Shown here: positions 41,473 through 49,966 of the stretch, piece by piece | How positions within the stretch are numbered: the first letter of the stretch is position 1 | How the letters are laid out: the number at the start of each line of letters is the position of its first letter | Origin: Aculops lycopersici | Lineage: Eukaryota > Arthropoda > Arachnida > Trombidiformes > Eriophyidae | Direction of reading: 5' to 3' | NCBI GenBank assembly: GCA_015350385.1 | Contig: WNKI01000002.1 | Span: forward strand, 9,775,546 to 9,839,545 | Length of the DNA stretch: 64,000 nucleotides | The notes under the pieces: generated by a model | Told to the model about the DNA's origin: nothing | Database searches by the model: none | The model's input: only the letters and a program-made list of their open reading frames with translations | Made by a program: the position numbers and the translations under genes

Positions 41473-41705
41473 TGTACACACAGTGACAAAAGTTTCGCTA
41501 CACACCCTGCAGATTGCGGTCTTGCGATTAACTTTCCTGCGCTGAAAAAAGATGCTGGCTGCGGGTCTCGAACGCGATTTGACACAGAAAAAAACAATCT
41601 TTTATTAAACTGCAGTAATCAATATCCTGAAGGGCCGCCCTCTTCGCATTTTTGGGAGAGACCTGCGGCAGGGTATGTAGCGAAACCTTTGTCCCTGTGT
41701 GTACA
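41473..41705. mobile_element. Tc1/mariner-type MITE (TA-flanked)
   Basis: Imperfect terminal inverted repeats of about 40 bp: TGTACACACAGTGACAAAAG at 41473-41492 continuing to 41512, and the complement of TGTACACACAGGGACAAAGG ending at 41705. Both arms share GTTTCGCTACA and ACCCTGC. If the TA dinucleotides at 41475-41476 and 41702-41703 are the target duplication, the element proper is about 225 bp starting CACACAG. It has no coding capacity. The class assignment rests on TA flanks, size and TIR length. Confidence 0.6.
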
Positions 41706-41760
41706 TTTGATTTGCTTGCAGTCCTTTAATATTTGAGCGAGAGTAACCTAATCTCACCGT

Positions 41761-42297
41761 AGAGGTACTAGTGTTGTGGGTCAGGCATGCCTTAAGGCAA
41801 TAGTCGGCACAGCGTCGGCACAGAAAATTCCTGACAGGCGCCTTAAGGCACTCACCCCGAAAAATCGATGAAAAAAATGTGCCTTAAGGCTGCCTTTTGC
41901 GCCTTTTTGTGCCTTTTTGTGCCTGATGCCTGATTCGGCCTTAAGGCATAGATGCCTTAAGGCACATATCGCAACTTTTTCGCTCGGTGATACCGTGAAT
42001 TAGCTAGGGAGTTAGGCGCACATAGCTCCGGTACCTTTGTGCGGCCCATAGCGTCAAAAAATCTTCTCAAATTTCGTGTTCTACAGGTGTTTATGTGCTG
42101 TTTAGTCCCCAATTTCTCGCTATTTTGCCTTAAGGCGCCTTAAGGCGCACGACAGACCCTGCCTTTCAGGCGCCTTAAAGGCCCGTGTTGCCTTAAGGCA
42201 CTTTTTTGCCTTAAGGCATTTTTTCTCTGTGCCGCTCATTTCATTTTCTGTGCAAAAATGCCTTAAGGCATGCCTGACCCACAACACTAAGAGGTAC
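41761..42297. mobile_element. hAT-type MITE with 8-bp target-site duplication
   Basis: The element spans 41769-42289 (521 bp). Its perfect 31-bp terminal inverted repeats (41769-41799, 42259-42289) begin TAGTGTTGTGGGTCAGGCAT. It is flanked by identical 8-bp duplications AGAGGTAC (41761-41768 and 42290-42297). An 8-bp TSD plus TAGNG terminus is the hAT superfamily signature. No transposase frame is present. The interior carries ten perfect copies of the palindrome GCCTTAAGGC plus degenerate ones, concentrated towards both ends. Intact TIRs and TSD suggest recent insertion. Confidence 0.9.
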
Positions 42298-42809
42298 TCC
42301 TCTTTACCTTTCTCTATTTTAAGCAAGGAATCTCCTGTGGCTATTCTCACTGTGTCAAATCAAGTCCAATGATGATTTTCTTCCGATCGAAAACCTTATT
42401 CTAGCAATTCTTTGATATGCTGCGGATGGCATTGAAAAGTTTGCAGTTTCCTTTCTGTTATCCAAACTCACCAGCTTGCTTCCAATTGGTTTCGGCCGGC
42501 GCGATGCCGATACCAGTGACCGATAATGAGTCGAAACGAAAGGTAGACGGAGTGACCAAAAGCAAAGCAACATGTGAGCGGTAAGTTTACCTGATGGGTT
42601 TGCCGCGAGTCGCACGACGCACGCCCAATTGGTCGATGGAGATAACAGGTGAGCGGCCTCCGCTTCTGCATTTCTATAATTACTCACTCTCATCTCATTT
42701 CAGTTCCAACCCACTACCAAAAGTATTTTATGGCCCCTGACAATTTTGCCACTTTTGACGGTGCTTATCAAAGAAAATTCGGACTTTATCTCTGGAAATG
42801 GAGTTTTGG

Positions 42810-42815
42810 TATAAG
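42810..42815 (+). promoter_or_regulatory. Possible TATA box (TATAAG)
   Basis: GGTATAAGAG lies 117 nt upstream of the start codon at 42927. A weak initiator TTCATTT occurs near 42845. Confidence 0.3.
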
Positions 42816-42926
42816 AGTTTTTGCCGCTCTTTGGATTGAAAACTTCATTTCGAGTTTACATCTCGAGCGAGTGAGAGAGTGTAAGTGAGAGGGAGTTTTT
42901 CTTACCGGAAGTTAGTAGTTGAAAGA

Positions 42927-43859
42927 ATGAGGTTCAGCCCAAGATTTGCGGTTTTGGCCGCCGCTCTAGCCACTGTCTTGGTGGTTCTCGATGGGGTCAG
43001 CACTCAGCCTGATTCTAGAGTTCAAGAGTCAAGATACACAGCAAACAATCATAATCATGAAAAGACGCAGCAACAAGATGCATATTTCCAAACTAGAGGT
43101 CCAACTTACGATTTTAGTCAGGGTTCAGATGAAACTGTTGAGGCTAGAATCCAACTGGCGGAGCCATACAAGTCGCTCATCCAAACTTCCGCTAGATTTG
43201 CGTTGGCACAAACGGATCTATCTAATCATGTAGAGCTCGACTTGGCTATGGATGTAATGAGCGACATTGGATACATGCTCTCGAAGCCGTCAACTTTGAT
43301 CAAGCTGGTCAAGGCTATCTCCGTAGCCATAACCGCCGTCATTGCCTCGATCTTCTTCTTCCCTGGAGCCTACGAGCAGCTAGAGTATGCATGGCATGAT
43401 CCTAGCCACTTGTTTAATCTCGATAGATTCCTGAGCAACGGTATTTCCGGTCGGACTATACTGAGTGTCATTGGATCGCCAGATGCTTTGTCCAAAATTG
43501 GACTACACGATAGTTCATGTAGAGAGAGATCCCTGTGTCAAATAGGCGAGGTTCTACGTTGCACTTTCCCGCAGACGGCCGAGACTGCGGCCCAGTTTGC
43601 GAGCGAAAACTTTTCGAGACAGAGATACCGTGACAATAAGTACTCGAAAGCTTTCTTGGCCGGCTTCGTTCATCAAAACTGCACCCACATTGGAGTTGAA
43701 TCCGAGAACTCCGGTAGCTGCATTGGAAATATGTTGAGCAACATGGTAATGTCTCGTTGGGGTCGTCAAAACCACACCAAGAGACACGCATTCGGTTCTC
43801 ATTCTAACCCGAAAGAAACTAACAAGTATCAGTCATTGACACCGAGTTCTCGCTTCTGA
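42927..43859 (+). CDS. Secreted/membrane arthropod protein with conserved Cys pattern
   Basis: I choose the Met at 42927 (310 aa) over the in-frame Met at 42885 because it begins a clean signal peptide (MRFSPRFAVLAAALATVLVV). After a polar N-terminal stretch comes a hydrophobic segment (about 140-162, LIKLVKAISVAITAVIASIF) that may be a membrane helix. The C-terminal half has a Cys arrangement, SSCRERSLCQIGEVLRC ... HQNC ... GSCIGNML, with an NCT glycosylation sequon. This layout (signal, hydrophobic segment, CRERxxCQIG, then VHQNC) resembles uncharacterised arthropod-wide secreted/membrane proteins, but I cannot name a family. AATAAA follows at 43909. Confidence 0.7.
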   Translation: MRFSPRFAVLAAALATVLVVLDGVSTQPDSRVQESRYTANNHNHEKTQQQDAYFQTRGPTYDFSQGSDETVEARIQLAEPYKSLIQTSARFALAQTDLSNHVELDLAMDVMSDIGYMLSKPSTLIKLVKAISVAITAVIASIFFFPGAYEQLEYAWHDPSHLFNLDRFLSNGISGRTILSVIGSPDALSKIGLHDSSCRERSLCQIGEVLRCTFPQTAETAAQFASENFSRQRYRDNKYSKAFLAGFVHQNCTHIGVESENSGSCIGNMLSNMVMSRWGRQNHTKRHAFGSHSNPKETNKYQSLTPSSRF

Positions 43860-43908
43860 AGTCATCTATTCAATCATTGGCATCGAATCTATATACAATA
43901 AGATAAAG

Positions 43909-43914
43909 AATAAA
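43909..43914 (+). terminator. Poly(A) signal
   Basis: AATAAA 50 nt downstream of the stop codon of the 310-aa secreted/membrane protein gene. Confidence 0.6.
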
Positions 43915-44168
43915 ATACTAAGGATTTCTTAAACAAATGTGTCTTAGGGGTAATTGATCTAGTTCTATTAAAATTCGTTCAGTGTTGAGATGTATAACTA
44001 AAACTTGAGATATTTGGGTGCAGACATTCGCCATCCTACGGTTAGTTTTGTCGATAAAATCGATATCGAAGACGGGAAAGAGTCGAAAAACTAGCAATCT
44101 TAGTGGCTTGTGAGCTTTTATTAATTATAACAGTCAACAGGAAGTTTCGAGTGAATCAAAGAATAAAA

Positions 44169-44174
44169 TTTATT
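44169..44174 (-). terminator. Poly(A) signal of NFS1
   Basis: AATAAA on the minus strand, only 3 nt after the NFS1 stop codon. Confidence 0.6.
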
Positions 44175-44177
44175 GAC

Positions 44178-45464
44178 TTAGTGGTGGGCCCACTTGATCG
44201 ACTTGATGTCGATGCCCTCTTGAACCATCTCCCAGAGTGGGCTAAGCTCGCGTAATCTGCTTGCATGCTCGATGCACTTCTCGGCGGTGAAATCAATCTC
44301 TTCCTCGGTGGTGAATCGTCCAATTCCAAATCTAATCGACGAGTGGGCCAACTCATCGTCAGCTCCAAGAGCATGCAATACATAGGATGGCTCCAAAGAG
44401 GATGAGGTACAAGCGCTCCCCGATGATAGGGCGACATCTTTGAGGGCCATCAAGAGACTCTCGCCCTCGATGTAGGCAAAGGATAAATTCACACAGCCTG
44501 GGTATGAATACTTTGGGTCGCCATTTCTAAAGACGTGAGGTATTTTCGTCTGAACCTTCTCAATCAATCTGTTCGATAGCCTTGTAACATGCTCGAGATC
44601 CTCGTCCATTTCCTCGCTTGATATCTCACAAGCAGCTCCTAGTCCGACAGCTAGAGGTGATGGGACAGTACCGGACCGGATACCTCGCTCTTGACCGCCT
44701 CCACTCTGTAAAGCTTCAATACGAACTCTTGGCTTCCTTCTAACGTACAAAGCACCCACGCCCTTGGGGCCATAGATCTTGTGTCCGCTGATTGACATTA
44801 GGTCTATGTTTAATTTGTTAACATCAATAGGTATCTTACCTACAGCCTGGGCAGCATCTGTGTGAAAGAAAACCTTTCTCTCTCGACAAAGACGTCCAAT
44901 TTCGTCCACTGGTTGTATGATACCAATCTCATTGTTGACCGTCATGACGGAAACAAGTATTGTTTCGGGTGTGATTGCTTTTGCTAGTTGATTGAGATCT
45001 ATTCTGCCGGATTCTTGCACGGGTAGATAGGTTACCGAGAAGCCACTGTTTTCAAGGAATCTGCAAGAGTCAAGGACACACTTGTGTTCAATTTGAGTGG
45101 TTATCACATGTCGTTTCTTGTCGCTTGCATAGAATTTTGCAACTCCCTTGATAGAGATATTATTTGACTCGGTGGCTCCACTTGTGAATACTATTTCCTT
45201 TGGGTCTGCTCCAATGAGACTCGCAACTTGCTCTCGGGCCTTCTCTACCGCAGCCTCGCTTTCCCATCCGTAGTGATGCGTTCGCGAGTGTGGGTTTCCA
45301 TACCTTTCGATCATATATGGCATCATTGCATCAATAACTCTGGGATCCATAATGGATGTGGCCTGTGTATCTAAATAGATTGGCTTTGGTTGGCTATGAT
45401 TGGATCTCGTGCTGATTAGCACGATTTTCCTAGCTAGACTCGCTGAACGTCTTAGCGAGTGCAT
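44178..45464 (-). CDS. NFS1: Mitochondrial cysteine desulfurase NFS1
   Basis: 428 aa, one exon, start context GTCACCATGC. The N-terminal 28 aa are basic and Ser/Arg-rich (MHSLRRSASLARKIVLISTR), a likely mitochondrial presequence. The class-V aminotransferase fold is complete: PIYLDTQATS, FTSGATESNN, IEHKCVLDSC, VNNEIGIIQP, FHTDAAQAVGK, the PLP lysine in SGHKIYGPKG (about residue 229), RSGTVPSPLAVG and the catalytic cysteine loop SSGSACTSSSLEPSYVLHAL (Cys about 352). NFS1 releases sulfur from cysteine as a persulfide on this Cys for Fe-S cluster assembly on ISCU with ISD11, ACP and frataxin. Length and motifs match animal orthologues. It is divergent from the NSD gene. Confidence 0.97.
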   Translation of the reverse strand: MHSLRRSASLARKIVLISTRSNHSQPKPIYLDTQATSIMDPRVIDAMMPYMIERYGNPHSRTHHYGWESEAAVEKAREQVASLIGADPKEIVFTSGATESNNISIKGVAKFYASDKKRHVITTQIEHKCVLDSCRFLENSGFSVTYLPVQESGRIDLNQLAKAITPETILVSVMTVNNEIGIIQPVDEIGRLCRERKVFFHTDAAQAVGKIPIDVNKLNIDLMSISGHKIYGPKGVGALYVRRKPRVRIEALQSGGGQERGIRSGTVPSPLAVGLGAACEISSEEMDEDLEHVTRLSNRLIEKVQTKIPHVFRNGDPKYSYPGCVNLSFAYIEGESLLMALKDVALSSGSACTSSSLEPSYVLHALGADDELAHSSIRFGIGRFTTEEEIDFTAEKCIEHASRLRELSPLWEMVQEGIDIKSIKWAHH

Positions 45465-46684
45465 GGTGACGTTTAATTTGTCGAAATAATCTGGTTGGTA
45501 AACAAGAAATAAGCACTTTGTAATAAAAGAACGAAGTTAAATGCTGTATAAATAGATTAAGATAGCCATTAACGTGGTGTTTAAATTCTCATGTTGTTTT
45601 GCATCAAAACAATTTGCCTGCAGGTTAGAGAAAAAGATGGAATCTTCTGCGAAACACAAAACTGCAGTGAGTGTTTTTATGTGTTAAACTTCGAGAGTTT
45701 TTGTACCGGGAGAGTGCAGTCTCTTTTTACGAATTTCCATTCAATCGCAGGCAAAACCTAATTTGGCGCTCAAATTCGAGTCTGGTGGTTTTGTGCTTTC
45801 TTGTGGAGTTTTTGTAAGGGCGCGCTCTTTTGTACGCTCGATGCAACCGTGTCAGTCAATAGGAAATTTGCATCTGCTAATGGTATTTGCAGCGCACTAA
45901 CAATTCGTAAGATAGAGTGGCCAAATTTCAATGTGTGGTGAACTATCGTAGTGAGTCGCTCACTGGTAGGCGACTCAAATGCCTTTACCAGCACGAGTCA
46001 ATGGAGGGCTCAAATGTCCACAAGCACCGTGGACAGGCCGGCGCCATCATTTTGTCGCACTGACCGGCAGCGATGGCAGCAGAGGCAGAGGCAACAGCAG
46101 CGTCGCACATTGAGGCTGCCGCTGGCCCATTCCAACTCAAAGAGTCTGGCGTGTGCGTTTGTGAGCCTGCCTGGTGCCAGTGGCGACTGTCATGCAGTTG
46201 CTACGGACCGAAGCCTCCCTCCCATCTAGACTCACATTGCCCGCTACATTGCGGACCATGCATTGAAATGGTAGAAGATGCACCGAGTTCCGCGTGAGAG
46301 CAATGATGTTTCGGCTGATTCCGACCGACAGTGTGGCGCCGGCCGGTTGAACCAGCGCGACTCTGTTCGGCGCATTGGCACAAGAGTCTACAACAACTTC
46401 TCCCTCTGTCTCTCCCTTTTTCCCCTGTAGATTAGGCATTGAGATTGTTGGAAGTAAAAACAGATACACACAGACATATACGGATTATTGCTAGCTACTA
46501 GGCAAATTTACATTATCCATCATCGACAACACTTCCAAAGATACATTGAGAGAGAGACTCAAGAGGGTGATGGACATTTCAACTTGTTTTGGAAATTTAA
46601 GATCCATTATGTAGGAGCTAGAGATAATACAAATATTATTGACATTACGCATCAAGTTAGATCGACAAACAAAACTTAAACAAA
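45465..46684. other. Intergenic region between NFS1 and the NSD gene
   Basis: A divergent promoter region of about 1.2 kb. On the plus strand there is TATAAATA (45547-45554) and a possible small spliced frame (45637-45666 joined to 45751-45900; see findings). The remainder is the presumed leader of the NSD gene. Confidence 0.4.
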
Positions 46685-49549
46685 ATGGAAGAGGATCCAG
46701 TTGAGTTTGAGGAGAGGTTGCTTGCGACTTTTCCTGATGCCGAACCGAAGACAGTTGTCTCTGTTGGTATACCCCTAACTCAAACTGTCAGGAGCATACA
46801 AACTAGAGACGCTCTCGTGCATGTTCCACCAAGGAGTAACCAAGCCGACTTGTTCAACGTGGGCGATCTCCTCTGGGTGAAGATCCCAGGTTATCCACAT
46901 TGGCCAGCCTTCATATCGCGTGACCCAGTCGATGCAAGATTTGCTAGAAGTTCATCGAGTGGGTTCCACTACCACGTTCAATACTTTGGCGAAGCAACTA
47001 GAAATTGGATTCAACCAGGCAGGTACTATCCGTGGGAAGGTCCTATATTGAGATTACCGAAAACAAATAAGTCTGTCATACCCAAGAAGAGAAAGAAGGA
47101 TCAGAGTTTGGCCATTGCTCAGGCTATTATTGCTAGCAAACTAGATCCATCATCTAGGGTTAAAAAATTCACACTTAATTACATATTAGTTGACCCCAAA
47201 GCAAATCAGAAACCCAAGACTCCAAGCTCGGGCAAGAAGAAGAAGCCGGTTGCAAAGAACTCTAAGGCTAAGGGGAACAACAACGAATCAATCTACGACT
47301 TCGATGAGACAATCGACGAAATTGAACAAGACGATCAACTTGAACTAGTTTGGTCCAGACCCAGAGAACCAACTCCACCCTTGAGAGATTCGACTCCACC
47401 GCCACCAGAGCGTGTAGACTCACCAGAAACTCCAACTATCGCTAGAGAAGAGGAAGAAGCAACTCCTTCACCAGAACCTGAACCTGAACCTGAACCTGAA
47501 CCTGATCCAAAACCAAAACAAACTACACAACAGCAACAAACTCCTTCGCCCAAGAAGCAGCAACAGAAGCAACAATCACCAACAAAACAACAACAAAAAG
47601 ACAAAGAACAAAAAGAGCAAAAAGAACAACCACCTTCTACTCCTCAAAACAACTCGCATACTCCAATGGCAAGAAGAGGTCAACGCCAAACACCCGGTCG
47701 CCAGCCACCAAGGGAGATGTCTCCAATTCATAACAATGTCAGACCCACAAAGAGGATGCGCGGCTCCTCAATTATAAAGCGTGCTGATCCACCACCAGCT
47801 GATACCTTGACTAGTAGCGAGGATGCCTCTTCGACCTCCGATCTCGAGGCTCCAGATGTGAGGCTTGATAAGTTGTGTAATGTTTGCCATGAGGAGGATG
47901 CCCCATTAGTATTCTGTAGTGGCACTTGTCTTAGAACAATGCATGCTGGTTGCGGAGGAAGCGAGAGCACTAACAATAATAGTGATAACTTTATATGTCA
48001 AGAGTGTAAAACCGGCAAGCATCCATGTTTTGTATGCAAGGTTGCTGACGAGGAATGTATGAAATGCTGTCACAAGAATTGTGGTAAATATTATCATATT
48101 GCATGCTTGAATCCACACGCTTACCCTGCAAACATCAAGTCGCCGAATACATTCACATGTCCGATGCATTATTGTTTAACCTGTTACACGGACCAACCAT
48201 ACCCTAGAGATATCAACTGCCTTAAGCCGAGCAAGCGACAATTGGTCAAGTGTTTAGCTTGCCCATCGGCCTTCCATAATGACGATTCATGTACAGCAGC
48301 AGGAACTGTTACTATGGCTGGACAATATGTTATGTGTCCGGCTCATCGAGCTTCGCCCAAGAATGACAAGTCGGCACATATTAATGTGGCATGGTGTTTC
48401 TCTTGCAACGAGGGTGGTAGCTTGATATGTTGCGAATCCTGTCCTGCGGCCTTCCATGACGACTGCATTGACAATCCTCCAAAGAAAGATGAATTGTACT
48501 ATTGTTATGATTGCCAAAATAGAAAACAACTCCACTACGGCGATATTATCTGGATCAAACTGGGCTCTTATCGTTGGTGGCCGGCCAAGATAAGTCACCC
48601 AAATACAGTGCCAGATAATATTATGAAATTGTCCCATACAACTGGTGACTTTCCAGTATTCTTCTTCGGGACCAACGATTATTATTGGAGTCACAAGGGT
48701 CGTGTATTCACATTTGTCGAGGAGGATGGAATGATCAAATGTGTAGGTAAATCGAGCAACTCCGATAAGAAATTCAAGCTTGCTCTACAACAAGCTAAGG
48801 CAGAATATGAAGCCAAGAAACTAAGAGACGAAGAGCGAATGGAGAAGTTGAAGAGTATGGAGAAGCCTAGGTTCAAGTTAATCAAACAGAACAGGCCTGT
48901 CAACAATGTACCTCAATCCACTCAAGATGATATCCGAATGAGCTCCAAGCAGAAATGCGAATGCAAAGCTGATGGCGATGTACTCTGTGGAACTGACGAT
49001 TGCTTAAACAGGATTATGATGTTAGAATGTCAACCAAGCACCTGTCCAGTTGGTGACAAGTGTAAGAATCAACGTTTTAGGAAAAGACAATATCCCGTTT
49101 GTGTGCCTTTTAGAACAGAACTTGTTGGCTGGGGATTGAGGACAACTCAGGACATCAAGAAAGGAGATTTCGTTATTGAGTATGTAGGCGAATTGATAGA
49201 TGAGGCTGAGTGCAAACGAAGGATGGATGAGAAAACGGAGAAGGGTGACACAACCTTTTACTTTTTAACTATTGACAAGGAAAGAATCATCGACGCTGGA
49301 CCGGCAGCAAATCATGCACGTTTCATGAATCATAGTTGTCAGCCCAATTGTGAGACCCAAAAGTGGGTCGTCAATGGTCAGACAAAAGTAGGATTATTTG
49401 CCATTTGCGACATTCCCGCAGGATCAGAACTAACATTCAATTACAATCTAGACTGTAGGGGCAACGAGAAGATGCAATGCCGTTGTAACTCGGAAAATTG
49501 TAGCGGTTTTATTGGACTACCTGTCAAGAATGTGAAGAAGACAGCGTGA
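46685..49549 (+). CDS. NSD-family histone H3K36 methyltransferase (Mes-4-like)
   Basis: 954 aa, one exon, start context CAAAATGG. PWWP1 is at about 57-122 (GDLLWVKIPGYPHWPAFI). A disordered Glu/Pro/Gln linker contains a (PE)n run. A PHD array follows: about 396-440 (LCNVCHEEDAPLVFC), about 445-495, about 497-550, and AWCFSCNEGGSLICCESCPA (about 567-610). PWWP2 is at about 616-690 (YGDIIWIKLGSYRWWPAKI), AWS at about 757-805 (CECKADGDVLCGTDDCLNR), SET at about 806-930 (GWGLRTTQDIKKGDFVIEYV, RFMNHSCQPNC, LTFNYNLDC) and post-SET at about 935-950 (CRCNSENCSGFIG). The order is that of NSD1-3/Mes-4, which mono- and dimethylate H3K36. The usual C-terminal PHD/C5HCH after post-SET is absent. GTGAGT at the stop codon is a potential donor that could add about 20 residues (see findings). 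Confidence 0.95.
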   Translation: MEEDPVEFEERLLATFPDAEPKTVVSVGIPLTQTVRSIQTRDALVHVPPRSNQADLFNVGDLLWVKIPGYPHWPAFISRDPVDARFARSSSSGFHYHVQYFGEATRNWIQPGRYYPWEGPILRLPKTNKSVIPKKRKKDQSLAIAQAIIASKLDPSSRVKKFTLNYILVDPKANQKPKTPSSGKKKKPVAKNSKAKGNNNESIYDFDETIDEIEQDDQLELVWSRPREPTPPLRDSTPPPPERVDSPETPTIAREEEEATPSPEPEPEPEPEPDPKPKQTTQQQQTPSPKKQQQKQQSPTKQQQKDKEQKEQKEQPPSTPQNNSHTPMARRGQRQTPGRQPPREMSPIHNNVRPTKRMRGSSIIKRADPPPADTLTSSEDASSTSDLEAPDVRLDKLCNVCHEEDAPLVFCSGTCLRTMHAGCGGSESTNNNSDNFICQECKTGKHPCFVCKVADEECMKCCHKNCGKYYHIACLNPHAYPANIKSPNTFTCPMHYCLTCYTDQPYPRDINCLKPSKRQLVKCLACPSAFHNDDSCTAAGTVTMAGQYVMCPAHRASPKNDKSAHINVAWCFSCNEGGSLICCESCPAAFHDDCIDNPPKKDELYYCYDCQNRKQLHYGDIIWIKLGSYRWWPAKISHPNTVPDNIMKLSHTTGDFPVFFFGTNDYYWSHKGRVFTFVEEDGMIKCVGKSSNSDKKFKLALQQAKAEYEAKKLRDEERMEKLKSMEKPRFKLIKQNRPVNNVPQSTQDDIRMSSKQKCECKADGDVLCGTDDCLNRIMMLECQPSTCPVGDKCKNQRFRKRQYPVCVPFRTELVGWGLRTTQDIKKGDFVIEYVGELIDEAECKRRMDEKTEKGDTTFYFLTIDKERIIDAGPAANHARFMNHSCQPNCETQKWVVNGQTKVGLFAICDIPAGSELTFNYNLDCRGNEKMQCRCNSENCSGFIGLPVKNVKKTA

Positions 49550-49966
49550 GTTTTATCCTTTTCTGCCCTAAATGAAATAACCTGAATGATATAAAAACCA
49601 GACGCAGCCCAACTCTCAAGGCACCAGCAAAATCAGTCACAATGACCACAGAAATATAGATAACAACAACATAACACCTTTAAGAACTGATATACAAAAT
49701 AACAAAATCAATTGATGATTTCACATCTTAGATCTCTTTCGAGTCATTGCATGACAAGTAAAATAACCGGCGGTTCGCAAGAGTTCGGACCTGCAACCGG
49801 AAATGAATGGCACATTTACTCATAAAATCAAGAAAAAACTTTCAAACTGCTACAGTAAACTCGTTGTATAGTAAAATGAAAGATATTCCATCTATGATAA
49901 ATGGTTTTATTTTGTATATAACTCGATTGATCTTTGGTATGATTGGCATGCTCGAAACGGATATGG
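49550..49966. other. 3' flanks of two convergent genes
   Basis: The 3' region of the NSD gene (possible extra exon at 49602-49660) and the 3' UTR of the 424-aa gene. Confidence 0.5.
49906..49911 (-). terminator. Poly(A) signal of the 424-aa gene
   Basis: AATAAA on the minus strand, 55 nt downstream of the stop codon. Confidence 0.55.

Larger units (their letters stand above)
41140..42926. other. Transposon island and upstream region of the next gene
   Basis: The troponin T 3' flank to about 41470 has peculiar GCTCG/CTTCG-rich sequence. It is followed by two non-autonomous DNA transposons (41473-41705 and 41761-42297) and then the promoter region of the gene at 42927. No gene seen. Confidence 0.6.

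Noticed and set aside
41555..41600. tRNA-like B-box (minus-strand GTTCGAGACCCGC)
   Set aside because: The T-arm does not pair and no A-box or acceptor stem is present; it lies inside a MITE.
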